Shown one piece after another: positions 34,701-47,000 of a stretch of 64,000 nt of DNA. Position 1 is the first letter of the stretch. Every line of letters begins with the position of its first letter. Both the position numbers and the translations under genes were made by a program. The DNA lies in NCBI RefSeq assembly GCF_030253575.1, contig NC_080557.1, positions 44,902,501-44,966,500 of the forward strand, given 5' to 3'. Source of the stretch: Rhododendron vialii. Its lineage: Eukaryota > Streptophyta > Magnoliopsida > Ericales > Ericaceae. The notes under the pieces were generated by a model. The model was not told where the DNA came from and searched no databases. It saw nothing but the letters and a program-made list of their open reading frames with translations.

Positions 34701-36128
34701 GCTCTTTTTGGCAAGATTTACCATCAGTGGTAGTTACGGTTCTCTTTTGGGTTATTTGTTTTGTTGTTTTCTTTTGATCCTGCATTTGAGCATTCAGTTT
34801 TTGGGACTTCTCTACCACTGACTTTACTTTGAAGACAGAGGGGTTTTTTTTTTTTCAATCAACAGATATCTGGATTAGTAATTTCTGTTCTCTGAGATGA
34901 GGTAGAGTAGTAAACTATAATATTCTCCATAGCTCCCTCATTGAAAACTCCCCTTATTAGTAAACTATAATATTCTTGGGGTCGTTAGCTGTTACATCAA
35001 AGCTAAAATGCATCACTTAAGGTTACATTTGTTGTCATGTTGTGCTATGGTTTGAACAGTTAAACAGGGAGGTGACAAAATTTATCAATCATCGGAAGTT
35101 TCTCCTTCCCTCATATTAGCCCATAATATTCCTCAGGGGGCTCATCTCCTGTTTTCCATAGCACTTCTGGTGGAAAAATCATCTGTTGTCCCTGTTTACC
35201 TGAAAACATTGATTAGGTTACCACCAATTTCACCGCCAATTTAGGGGCCTCTCTCTTTTTTCAGCCATGCGTTTTTCAAAACATCCGGTGAATAGAAAAT
35301 GAGATTCTCCAAAGCTCAGCATTCTTGAAACGTAGCAGTATGCCTTAGTTGCACGAAGGGCTCCAGCGGGAGCGGGATTGTTGAGGATTATAAAAACTCC
35401 TTGTTTGGGAGCGTTGGGAGGAGTGTTTAGAAACTATTTATGCGTATAAATATTATGATCCGTACTTTGTATTGGTTGCAAATATTGCTTAGGGAATACA
35501 AGTCAATGTTGTGGATACCAAGTAATCGAGCAAATTTGATTGATAGTTTGCTATTATCTTATCATTACTTCATATTTTTACTTGCTCGTTATCTTTTACT
35601 ATTTTTGTATCCGTTGAGATTTATATGTTCAAGAAGTTCAATCCTAGTAGGAAGCATGCTCATTTCTCAATGGGAGCAAGGTTCTTAGGAGAGTCAGTCT
35701 TGGGAGTGCAGTTCTGAGATAATTTGCGACCCAATAGGAGGTTCCTGAATCCTACTACTAACTTACTATATTATAACACAAATTATGCAAGTGATACCTT
35801 GAGTTGTGATACTTTTGGTGGAGCAACTGTAAATAGTAAATACACTGTAGGGGATTCGGCTAGCAGAAGTCAATGACTCAATGGGTGGTCCTCTTTCTAT
35901 TAACCGACTCTTTTTTCACATAATATTTTCCTCAGAAAGTTTGACTGCAATAGTTACATGCAGGTTTTTAGAAAATCTCTACCAGTGTGTCTCTGCCTGT
36001 TGATTGTCCTGTGGATTGCCATAATCGCAACCCATATGCATCACCGTGCCCCTATTCATCGTGTTCGTCCGCCTCCGTCAAGTATTCATATCGATTGGCA
36101 CTCAATTCGTCACCTGTGGCTGGGCTAG
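28706..36128 (+). CDS. P-loop NTPase with C-terminal membrane anchor (428 aa)
   Basis: Nine exons, all GT-AG and in frame: 28706-28745, 28878-28941, 29026-29244, 32732-32913, 33012-33186, 33275-33486, 34374-34499, 34593-34696 and 35964-36128. Residues 1-85 are polar and probably disordered; 86-108 could be a short coiled coil (YRDVLENYNELQRRSEDLDA). Walker A is GPKGSGKSS at 138-146 (family GxxxxGKS). LYDTRSL may serve as the Walker B/G3 region and VVTHGD (304-309) resembles a G4 base-recognition motif. The last exon encodes a hydrophobic stretch (about 379-397, LPVCLCLLIVLWIAIIATH) and a short basic tail, as in tail-anchored proteins. It resembles plant proteins described only as P-loop NTPases, perhaps related to interferon-induced protein 44; that is from memory. 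Function unknown. The 3.5-kb intron 3 holds an Au SINE. Confidence 0.85.
29438..30994. repeat. Internal duplicate in intron 3 of the P-loop gene
   Basis: A block with GCAATTTGGAGAGC and CTTGCTCAAGTGATCATATT occurs at 29438-29521 and again at 30911-30994, same direction, with several differences. The rest of this intron shows nothing recognisable except the SINE at 30533-30696. Confidence 0.75.
30533..30696 (+). mobile_element. Au SINE (164 bp) with a 21-bp target-site duplication
   Basis: Box A GGTGCAACGGTAAAG, box B ACGGGTTCGAGTCAC, the middle GGGTAAGGTTGCGTAC and the end GCACTGGGTTTGCCCTTTT match the plant Au SINE family. Flanked by an exact 21-bp repeat (30512-30532 and 30697-30717; starts TACTCACAATTTATGG). 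An exact duplication suggests a fairly young insertion. Confidence 0.92.
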
Positions 36129-37593
36129 GAATTTGATTGACTTGTCTGTCCTCGAATTATAAATAAGCTTTCTATCCTGTAAGCTGAAACACAATGTGAA
36201 TAAATGTGTGCATATATATTCTGGACTGTCTATGTGTGTAAATTATGTGTCGGACATCTGAAATTGGGAGTAGGTTCATCCCACTCTTGTATTTCACTCT
36301 AAACAAGCTCGTCTCGCTTGTATTACAAAATCTTTTTCTTCTGGATTTCAAGTGCAGTCTGTATCAGAATAAGAGAGGGAGTGTTCTGGCATGCGACGGT
36401 AGAGCAGTTTCCACTGTGTAGTTGAAGTACACAGTCTGTATATATGAACTTTTATGCTGTGTTTGGATCATGAATTTTTGTTGAGATTTGTGCACAAGAT
36501 TAGCTGATTTTCGTGTATTTTTCTCTTCCTTTTTCCTTTTCTTCTACAAGTAGATGATCCAAACACAGTCTAAGTTCATTGACGAATGGTGGCGAACATT
36601 ATGTGATGTATTTGGATAGAACAGGTTATCCTAAGTGGCCGGAGGCTGCATAAACGGCTCATATCTCTCGATTTCGAACTCCAGTTACACCACTCGTTCC
36701 TGCCTTAAAAGACTTTGTTTATAATATAAACAGCTCATAAATCATGTTGATTCCTAAACTCCCGGATTGAACTATTCCAGCAGATTGTTCCCAATAGAAA
36801 CAGGATCACGATTCCATTCAAACTAATGCCTTAAATCTTTGTTTGGCTCCTAGATTTCTGGGCTATGAAGGTGGCCTAAAAAAAAGGGATGAAGATAATG
36901 AATTCAAGTTGATTTTCTTCATTTTCTAGTCTAATCCTTCACGACCCGCATTCTCGTGGCTTAACTTTGTCTTTTATGACCGTTCGTTTCGTTAATCTAG
37001 GGTCATAATTGAGCCAAAATGTAATAAAGAAAAATTACTTCACCAAAGATAAAAACAAGCCAAACCATAACTCGGCATGTTCTCCAGATTTCTAATGCGT
37101 AGGACCGCTCGTAATACAGAAAGCTGGGTAGGATTTGCGCCTGGTAAAACCAATTATTGAATCTGATACTTCCTATGCATACTTTGGAAAACAATGCCAG
37201 ATCAAAACCATAGAATGGAATGAAGTGATAATGGCAATACTTCCTGATGTAAATATTGATCGGTTACTCGCATCAGTCAAATGGTGCTTACTCAAATCTT
37301 TGATAATCCGAACAACCACCCACGTCGGTGAAAAACCTCTCAGAAAGGAGGCACTACATTATTGTTGCAACTACGCCAAAAAAAAAAAAAAAACTTGTAG
37401 CCAATTATGTTGTCCTTCTCAATGCTTCAGACAACAAAATAGAAGATTGGAAACTTGCAGAATAGAGAAATCCCGAACTAGATATGCTTCTGAAATGTCT
37501 CTGCCACGGGGTAGTCCACTACAAAAGGCCGAAACAAGGAAAGATTTTGCCAGGCAAAGAAAATAACCCATTGGCGGTACTTAGATAAGTTGC
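36129..37593. other. Convergent 3' ends between the P-loop gene and GTP cyclohydrolase
   Basis: No gene recognised; holds 3' untranslated sequence of both genes and one small TIR element (36457-36568). ORF 37135-37566 overlaps the 3' flank of the cyclohydrolase and has no protein-like features. Confidence 0.6.
36457..36568. mobile_element. Small MITE (112 bp)
   Basis: Perfect 14-bp inverted ends CTGTGTTTGGATCA / TGATCCAAACACAG. No clean target-site duplication, so hAT or Harbinger origin is open. Confidence 0.6.
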
Positions 37594-40500
37594 TCATCCT
37601 TCAGGGGTAGTAGAATTCGGAATGCTCTGCAAAAAATTTGCCCTAAAGGCAGGGTCAGTAGAAAATCGACCCAAGACAGCAACTGTGGCAGTATTACTCC
37701 CGATCTTCTCAATCCCTCTAGAAATCATACAAGTATGGTTAGCTTCTACCACCACCATTACATCTCCCCCCAACAGCGATGAAGCGGTCTCGGCTATTTG
37801 TCGCGTGAGCCTCTCCTGTACTTGGAGCTTGAAACCATGGAAATGGACTATCGACTGTAAGAGACACTTTCCAATTGGATCGACTCCACCAGTACAGATG
37901 TATCCTATATGCACAACACCGTGAAAGGGAAGAAGATGATGCTCACATTGAGACCAAAACGACAAGTTTAGCTCAGATTTGATGTTGTCATCACCAATGG
38001 ATTTAAGAGCATCCATTCGACCAAGAACGAACCCATTCAACTTCATCTCCAGATGAGAGTTCTTAAAATTAAATAGCCACTTCACAAAGTTATTAGGAGT
38101 TCCTAGAAGCTCCTTTCTTAACGGGTCTTCACCCAAAGACCGAAGAATCAAAGATACCGCAGCAGTCATTCCTGAATTGGCAGGGCCCACTTTAGAGGTG
38201 GTTTGAGATGGGCACCAACAATTGTCAGCAGAGTCTCTTGGATGGATTTTATCCACATTTATGCCTCTGAATTTCAAAAGACTCAGAAAATCACCCCAAA
38301 TATCGGCCTTCTCATTTTCAAAAACCCCTGAACCTGAAGTAACCAGCATCTTTACAAATCCGTGGTGATTCGATGCAAGAAAGGCTGATTCTAAAGTCGG
38401 GAAGTGAATGTGTGAACACTGCAATATGACGGAAACGCCCGCTGGCTTGATTCCGTGTTGTAAAGCTGAACATATTTCATCTGCTAGACGTTGTGGATCT
38501 TGTAGTCGTTTTGCGAATACATCGGCCACCCGAGAGAGCTTGCTTAGTCCTACAACTCGATGCCCAGATGGGACATACCCAATGTGGCACTTAACTTGGA
38601 AGGGAAGCAAGCAAGACTCACAGTATGAGAAGAGATCAAGATCTCGAACAATCACAAGCCCACCAACTCCTCCAGCATGACCAGTTCCGGTCTCCAATCC
38701 AGCTTCAGGGAATAAAGCACCTTGGACAATATCTTTCACCTTTAGTCGGTAACCTGAAACAGGAGGTAAAAATATTTCAATCACTAAAATTCAGCAGTAC
38801 CTACAAGTCCAAGTCTATAATAACAGACACATGAGCGAAAAGTACTACTCCATAATTCTCTTTGTTTATTTTACTTCGCTGCTTCAATTTTATTCAAGCT
38901 TAAGACAAAAAAATGATAAAACATAGAGATTGTACCAGCAGTTTAACATGGAAGAGGTGTTCAAGACTGAACAGAAGTCAAATACCCAAAGAGCATTTCA
39001 AATAAACATAAACTACTATGTCCCAAGCATCTAAAGAAAGAGGTCGTGGTGAGGTGGCTTCAAGGGGAGGGATGGCTAGGGGTGCTGCCACAGGGAGCAG
39101 CTTGTCATCTATGCTGAACTGCTGAAGCATGACTTCTGCTTTATCTCTGAGAGGCCTGAAGCATCGGTGTTCAGGGTAGACGGACCTCAAGCTAATGGGA
39201 TTATATCCCATTGAGAGATGGGGAAAGAAATTTAGACTTCCATCCAGTCATATGTCCGCAGCTTATTGTCCATTGATCCCAACTCAAAGTCACAACCATA
39301 CATAAAAGTAGTACCCTTGTAAGTTGTAATCTCGCTACACAAGAAGATACTGTCCCACTACAAGAAAAAAATGCTTTTCACAGCATGCAAAAAGCGCTGT
39401 AGTATGTAATACACAGCGTTCCGAAGAACTCTGTATTAGCCCATGCTATAAAAGGCCATATGTGTTGTAGTGTCCCTCCTCCCATCTCTCTCCTTTCAAT
39501 CTGGAGAAGTGGCTTTTAAACACCTCAAGAAGCACACAACTTTCGACAACTAGTAACAGAGTACATCACACACTAGGTTGCAATTTATCATCCAACAAGA
39601 GTTGAGAATGATTGGCTTTTGATTAATACGGATGGATTTCCTCTCCTGATCCTTGTAAAAAAGTACGCCACGTTAGTACCCATTAAAGGTGTCTGGGAGG
39701 GGCGGAAGGGGTAGATAGTGCACAAACCTGTACTCTGGTCTGGCACTAGATGCACAATGTGATTCTCAACCTCAAACATCAGGTAACATTGAAAATAATG
39801 CTCCAAATGCACATGACATGAGACGGATGGAAGATGGCAGATGGCCTCTCAATGAGATGTGTTACAGAGTCAGCCAGAACAAGATGGTCGCAGGAACAGG
39901 ATCTTTCTAGCAAATTAGTTATCCAAAATGCTGTCCTATATAGCATCATTGACCTTACCGTTGCCATATGCAACTTCAATCCAATTTTGTATCCGGTCAT
40001 ATAATAGGCCATAGCTGCAATCAACACGAGTCAACCTACTTTGCTCCTATCAATAACCCAACTCCATTGAAAGCTAATCAAAAAGCATTCCCATTATGTT
40101 ATATGAAGAGCAAACGAGCAAGAAACCCGAACCGAACGGTCGTAGATAAACAAGTAGGTACCCCCATCTTGGTTAAAAACTGTGGGTGTAATTCTATGGC
40201 CATTTAGTTTAACCAGTGAATTAAGGGAAGAAATCTACTGTCTAATCCTTAACATGCCAAGTTTCAGCAATAAGAATCATGGCAAACTATACAAAATATT
40301 TCCAACCAAACAAACTGAGGAGACAAAAGATACATATGAATCACATCCCTTAAGTATAATTTTCAAACAAAAAAATCGAAACAATTAGATCCAAGACAGT
40401 TTCTATGTTAATTTGCAAGGAATGTTGGCACACCTCTGGTCCCTTCTCTCAGGGCCTTGGCAACACGTAGCGGGGTCTTTTGGAGACCTTCTCTATTGAC

Positions 40501-40632
40501 ATCTTCACCCAGACCTTGCAACAGTACTTTCACAGCATCCTCAATGGCCACCGTCTCTACCTCTTTCTCAAAATCCAGCTCAAAACACCCCTCTACCTCC
40601 CCATTGCAGTGCCCCTCATCCAAAGCCCCCAT
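37594..40632 (-). CDS. GCH1: GTP cyclohydrolase I, plant two-domain type (452 aa)
   Basis: First enzyme of pterin and folate synthesis: converts GTP to dihydroneopterin triphosphate in the cytosol. Two exons on the minus strand: 40632-40434 and 38753-37594, joined in phase 1 at T-R-G-Y. Start chosen at MGALDEGHCNG, as in other plant enzymes; an upstream in-frame ATG at 40761 would add 43 hydrophobic residues of leader. Domain 1 (about 20-200) has AVKVLLQGLGEDVNREG, ALFPEAGLETG and CESCLLPF (111-118). Domain 2 (about 235-445) has CEHHLLPF (336-343) and HTCM, whose cysteine (408) is the third zinc ligand. In the one-domain enzymes of animals and bacteria a single chain holds CEHH and GLSKLAR; here domain 1 keeps GLSKLSR but not CEHH, and domain 2 the reverse, the known plant split. 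Confidence 0.96.
39356..39472. mobile_element. CACTA-type MITE (117 bp) in the GCH1 intron
   Basis: Ends CACTACAAGAAAAAA and TTGTAGTG, flanked by a 3-bp duplication TCC (39353-39355, 39473-39475). Internal ACAGCG-type motifs repeat. All fit a non-autonomous CACTA (En/Spm) element. Confidence 0.8.
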
Positions 40633-42138
40633 TGACAGACCAAAAACAATAGAAACCCACCCACAAATCAAAGATTTCACGACAACAAAAACAAGGGAAT
40701 CAAATCGAACTTTCCGATTTGGAAACAAAAAACCCAGCAAGGAATCAGCCAAAACAACCAATATGACCTGAACCCAGATGAAAAAAAGAAAAAAATTTAC
40801 TAATGGGTCTCACAGATCAAGCCGATAAAAACCCAGTCCACAAAGAAGGTGAAGGAATGGAAAATACTAGGACAGAGAAATTCGATGGAAATATGTGTAG
40901 AATGTATATAATGACTATATGCAGGTAAATAAATGGAAGGTTGCAGTTGATCTTGGAATGTGTGGGAGGGCTTCTTTTTTGATTTCATATCCTCATCGGA
41001 AATGTGGGTCCCGCACAAAAGGGGTACTTTTTTTGTACGGGAGCTGGAAAAAGTTGTTTTCTTGGTGATGTTTGCATGAGGCGGCCGTCGTGGTGGTGGT
41101 CAAGGAGGAAGAAGGCGGTTGGTGGAGGCTGGTAGAGTGCGACTATGGGACGCAGAGAAAAGAGAGGAAATTTCGGTTGGGGTCTGGACCCACCAAAAGG
41201 GTTTAGGGCATGGAATGGTCTACGTCCCACCAACCCGGACCAAGGTCCGGTCCAGTTTCTTATCAACTAGTTCGGTTCAGTTTTGAGCCATTGTCGGCCT
41301 ATCCCGGGCTTACAGAAATAATCAGAATCGTTCATACTTTAAAACTTACAAATAAGTATGTCTTTGTAAATAAATAGATTGATTCGATAGCGAGGGATAG
41401 GCCAACGGTTTGCATTTTTATAACGACAAAACGAACCATCTGAATTTTCACCAGCCATTCTAGCCTTCACAAATATAAGATGTTGACATAGATATCAATG
41501 TCGGATTGAAGTAATTTTTTTTCCGCGACGTACCGATTTGCAACATTTAAAATTTAAACGATTTCGATCATTATTGCGAGATCGGTGGGCCCAAAAAAAT
41601 AAGTCCACAATTATCCGAAAGCTAAACCAAACCGGTTGGTAGGAAACCGGACTTGACCTTGGTACCCAGCAACCACATCTACACAGAATCCAAGTTGCAC
41701 TTTTAGATCCGGCATATCCGGGGAATTTATTTTATACTCCACTTTTCTCTCTCTTTGTTTTACTATACATTAAATTAAAATTGGAGGGTTGGTGGAATGA
41801 AGAAAATTTCATTGGAAGAATATGTGATTGGAAATCAATTTTCACACTCTCCTTTCATTTAAGCACACTCTATTTTTTGTTTTCATTCATGTGTAATTAC
41901 GAAATTATCATTCATATATTTTTTCCCTCACACATAAAAAGGATAATCATGTTACAAAAAAAGGAATGCATTTAGATAAAAGAAGAGCGTAAAAATCAAT
42001 TCTTTATATGATATATCACTATTTAACATTAAACCCTCTCTGAGTATGCATAAGGTGGCTTGTTTCTCTTATGATTTTTTTGACTTTCTTTAGTTTAATG
42101 ATTGATACTATATAATAGAGTTTAAGCCCGTGAACCGT
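40633..42138. other. GCH1 upstream region, no gene recognised
   Basis: Contains the GCH1 leader and promoter. Around 41235-41280 and 41630-41660 are weakly inverted stretches (GACCAAGGTCCGGTCCAG; ACCGGACTTGACCTTGGT) that may mark an old element. ORFs here are not convincing. Confidence 0.5.
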
Positions 42139-42308
42139 AATATATGAGGTCTCTGATCGATGGCTTTTTGATAGGTGTGTCTTGTCAACCTCAAAAGAAG
42201 AATAAGTCAATCGCATGCTAATCTTACTATTCATTATATGCATATGTGGTGAAGTCGAAAATGAGTTAGACGTAACACCTATCAAAAGTCAGTGACCATT
42301 AGTATATT
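42139..42308. mobile_element. Small MITE (170 bp)
   Basis: Imperfect inverted ends of about 36 bp, best part TTTTGATAGGTGT / ACACCTATCAAAA. No coding capacity. Confidence 0.5.
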
Positions 42309-43215
42309 GGGTGGGTATATATTAAAAGTTTATACCATGCTAATTTTTGAAAGAACAGATGGGAAAAGGTAAAAAAAAAACCCACCTCCACGAAAGATCC
42401 AAAAAAAAAACTTGGTCACAAAAGGAGCTTCCAAAAAGCTTCCTCTTGTTCATTGTCATTATTTTAAAAACGAAAAAAATAAAGCTTCCTCTAGTTAATG
42501 GTAGTATATCATAGCATCATTTTAATTGTTACTTCTATCTTGCCAATTATAGGACCTTCCAAAAAAGGTTCCACGCCTTTTTGCACCCATTTTTTATGGG
42601 CGAAAAGAATATCAAGTCCCTACTGGTTTTTTCCACTTACATTACTTTGTAGGCTTGATTGTTGTACAATTGAAGCAAAAATATCAGCTGAACTACACAT
42701 CATATTAAAGTATTTGATTGAATAACACGTCTTGGTTCAGAAATTTAGACTCGAACTTTCGACCGAAAACCAAAACTCAAATAAAAAGAACATTTTGCCT
42801 AGACTTTCTAACTACACTATTCAGAATTAACAGCTGAAGTCACCAAACTAGGACCCTGTTTGAAGCTCGCACAAGGTGAGTAATATTCGCTCACTTTTTG
42901 CATGGATGAACAAAATAACAGTCATAACTGGCCTGGCTCTGCGAGCGTGGTAGCGCAATCACAGAGTAGTCGGTCTCACTTGTACCTTCTCAATCCCTCG
43001 TGTATACACCTAATAGACAGACAGTCCCCTAAAAATTTGGGACTCATCACATGTAAGTAAGTACGCAGTACACAATACACATACAAGAACCCAAATGTGG
43101 TGTCCATTACAGATCATATAAATAATTGACCATTTTCTTCACTAGGGCACTAACTCCAGACGTTTCAGTGAACATGCAGATTATTTCCGAAGGAGTAGCT
43201 GAGTAGCCAACCCAT
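42309..43215. other. Intergenic, no gene recognised
   Basis: AT-rich; includes the 3' flank of the cyclin C gene. 42930-43060 looks repeat-like (AGCGCAATCACAGAGTAGTC) but I cannot define an element. Confidence 0.5.
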
Positions 43216-43998
43216 TTATGGTCTGAAAGGAAGCTTGTTCATGGCAGCATTAATCCTCTCCTCCGATATCATTTTGTGGCTGTCGTAGAAATCTAGTATC
43301 TCCATTGCGATATTCTTCACCTGTCAAATTATTACCAATAAAAGATTTAGGAAGCAAACAAGAAAATCCTGGGATAAAAAAAAACATTGAAAATCCCTAA
43401 CTCAAAGTTAATCAGGGAAAAAACAACTAGGTTGGCAATTGATAGAGCCTTTAGAGCTCCACTTAAGATAATGCAAAGATAAAAGAATTAAAAAACATCT
43501 GAGAAATTATCTTTAGATATTTTAAGACTTAACATAGGACAGAAACTTATCTCAATCCCACATACTGCTCACTGAAAGAAATTTGCTTCTTCAATGAATA
43601 ATTGACAGAAAGGTGCTTTCAGTATTGCAAGTGAAGATCATGTCAATGGGGAGACTAAAAGAATGTTCCTATTTAGACGTATGTCTAAGGACAGAAACGA
43701 TAGCATGACAAGGACAAAATTCAGATTTAAAGACTTTACCACATTCATATCAACGTGAAGCTCTTCAAACCAAGCAGTGTTTTCTTTATCTTTGAGCACG
43801 CTTGCAACATATATGCAGGCTAGAGCAATAAAGTGTGGTGGGTGTATCAAAATTAAATCCATCCTGTATGTATCATTGACAAGTCCCCTGTAAGGTTTCA
43901 AAATGCCAGGGTAAGCTCAAGGGTTCGTGTTTGACATGTCAGAAACTCTGCAAGACAAAAAAAGATCAACCGTTTTCTGCATAATAGAATGCTCACCA

Positions 43999-44045
<47 letters not shown>

Positions 44046-47000
44046 AACTGAACGAGGATTACTTGTGAGAATTTATTCTATGTTCTTTCCACTGATATAT
44101 AGACAGAGAAAAACAAAAGAACCAAAAAAAAAAAAAAGGGAATAAAAGAAAATTGATGGTTCTCCTAGAACAAAAAAGCATTTCCAGCGTCTCTCTGAAG
44201 CAAGAAGGCATAAATTAACTATTTATTATCATCTCATTCTTTACCATCTTAAACATTTCAAACTACTTCCCAACTAGAACAAGTCTCCAACAATAAAAGA
44301 TCGAAAAACCTATTCTTGCGGCCAGTAACCAGTCACTCAATCCTCTTATTCCGTTTGGAAATCATTTGATCAATTTTGCATGCATACACAGGCGTTTTCA
44401 GTTTCCTGGACCACAGAAATAAGCAGAGAATTTTATGTGATCTCATCTGTCCGCAACAAGCAGTGTGGAGAAATGAGAAATCTATGGCAAATACAGTGAC
44501 ATCGAAATACTACATCAATCTTGTCAAGAACAAATTACTAGCAAGCCAAGAGGTGACAGTGTCCTTAATCCTTGAAAATAGTGAGGAGCCGCGGTTTTCA
44601 TGCAAAATGTTTTGGGTGATGGTGTATTTAATCCACAAAAACATGGAGGAGCAGCAGGTTTATTGTGAATAATTTCACCAACTGGATCAATATTCCAAAT
44701 ATCCAACAGATTGCTAACACAGCTACCTGTGATCAGTATCTTCAAAGGTACCCCTAAATCATCAGCCTGTATGCTCTAAGTTTAAATCCGTCAAGAAAGT
44801 TCTTTATATTGTTTACAACCTTTTCTGAAAGTTCCCTCTTAACTGGCTGAGGAAGACAGAGCTGAGGAGAGCATCACAAGAATACTAAACAATCCAGCAA
44901 AATAACCTAATCATGTAAGCCACCAATTCCTCTTCAGTCACTACGTCAAAACTCTACCATGCATTGTCATGTTTGCAGTAGGGATCTCTACCAGAGTATG
45001 CGATGGGAAAAATTATTACATTGTACCATATAAAGAAGTAACTTTTTTCTAAGCATGCAGACATGCATCTAAACAAACAAGTTTGATGAATAGATCATTG
45101 AGGTTTTACCAACATATCTGAGTCGCATCATTCATGCCGGCATCCGGGAGCAACCTGCCACAGAAGGGGTAAAACTGAGAGAAAGAAAAAGAAGTCATGA
45201 TAATAATTGCTGAACATTGATTCTAAAAAACTAAGTTGAGGGGGCTCAATTTGAGTCTGATACTTGATTTTCCAACCTTGGTACTCCAATAAATCCCAGC
45301 AGAATTTGAGAGAGCTTATATGATGAAGTTAGCGAACTTGCAAGTTGAAAAGCTCAAGTACAAGCATCAAAATTCAGCTCAATATAACAACTTACTCCTA
45401 AAAAGAAACCCACGGAGAAGCTAGTGGCAAGCCTGGTGTTGAGGGTACTACTCTTTGAGATCATAGTCCTAGGCTCATTGATATGGCAAATAAGTAGAAC
45501 AAGGCACGATACGAAAGCTCATGATATTCATTTATCCACTACCGGAATGATAGAGACATCTGGTGTGACCATACTCAAACCCTTCCCATGAATAGTCATA
45601 TCATGGTAGAGAAAGGGTCAAGGTTACTTCTGTATGAGGACTCATCATGTATTTGGTTTTAGTCTTGTAGAAGAAACAGATACAATTTTTAAGCATAAAA
45701 GAACCAAGCAGGCACCAAACAAAATGAGTCTACTACAATGGCTAAAGATAGGATTCCCCCAATGCTATCCCATGTACCAGCAAATAGTTGTCAAATCGTG
45801 AATCGCTCCGATTCGGTCATGATTTCTTTAATGCATGGAAACCTATGCTTATTGATTAGGGTAACAAAAATATATATACTACAAATGAAAGTTTTACGCC
45901 TAAATCAATAAAAACCTTCTTCTAAATGATGATTTGATAATAATGTGGAGGATTACGTAAGCTGCTTCTATTGGAACGAGGATTCGTAAATCCTACTTAT
46001 GGTTGTTTTAGTAAAGAAGAGTTACAGGTACAAACAAACCCTTAGAAGGTCTTTAGGATAGTTGTATTCCATTTATCTTTCTCATTTTCGATTCACTCTC
46101 ATAATAGGTCTCTATTTCTCATTACCTATAATGTTACATAAGGAGGAACATAGACAAAAGATGGTATATAACAATACTAAAGACCTTAAAATAATAGTTT
46201 GAACCCTTTTTGAACAACCAAAAAGCAAAACATGAGTAAAAAACAAATTTCAGAAATTTTAAGTGAATCGAACAATTCACACTGATTCACTTATGATTTG
46301 CATCCATTTCCGATTCAGGCAGCCTATTCGTATCAATTACCCACCGAATCGTATCGAATTGTACAATACAAATCGTGAATCGTACGATTCTGACAAGGTC
46401 CAGCACACTTATTTCTTGAATAGAAACAACAAAATCGGGCTGGTCAAATGATGGAAAATGGTAGCACCCAATAAAAGTCTATAAAAGGCATGGATTAGAT
46501 GGTTCTAAGGCTCAAGCTTTAATTTGGCATATGTTGGATGATGTGGGGCTTACTTGGGATATTTACTGGACTTTGGCTGGAACATTGCTATGACTTTTCA
46601 TGAGCCTTGTGACTTTCAATTTAGGAAGTTTGACCACATATTTAATGCATACAACCATTAGGTAACACATTCATCCTATCCATCCATCTTGGGAATAGGA
46701 ATAGTTATTTGCATTCACACACATTCATTCTAGACCTCTTGGAAAAAGGAGTAGTTATTTCACACATGTCATGGAGTCTATACAATTGATGTAATCTCAA
46801 GAACTTGAATTATGATTGAATGAAAATTTACAAGAGCTTAAAGCTTCTATGATTGTGTGATGCAATCTCATTCTTTGGTGTGATGCTAAAGACTAAAGAG
46901 GCCTTAGGTGTGATGCCTTTCGCAACCTAGGTGTGAGGCCTAGATCTATCTTAAAACCTTTCTTCTTCTCTTCTCTTCCCTTCCCTTTCACTGTTCACGT

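Noticed and set aside
40633-40761. N-terminal extension of GTP cyclohydrolase from an upstream ATG
   Set aside because: The 43 extra residues are hydrophobic and not found in plant enzymes I know; MGALDEG is the usual start.
42930-43060. tRNA gene
   Set aside because: GTGGTAGCGCAATCAC looks like a box, but no cloverleaf or proper box B follows. No tRNA or rRNA gene was found in the window.
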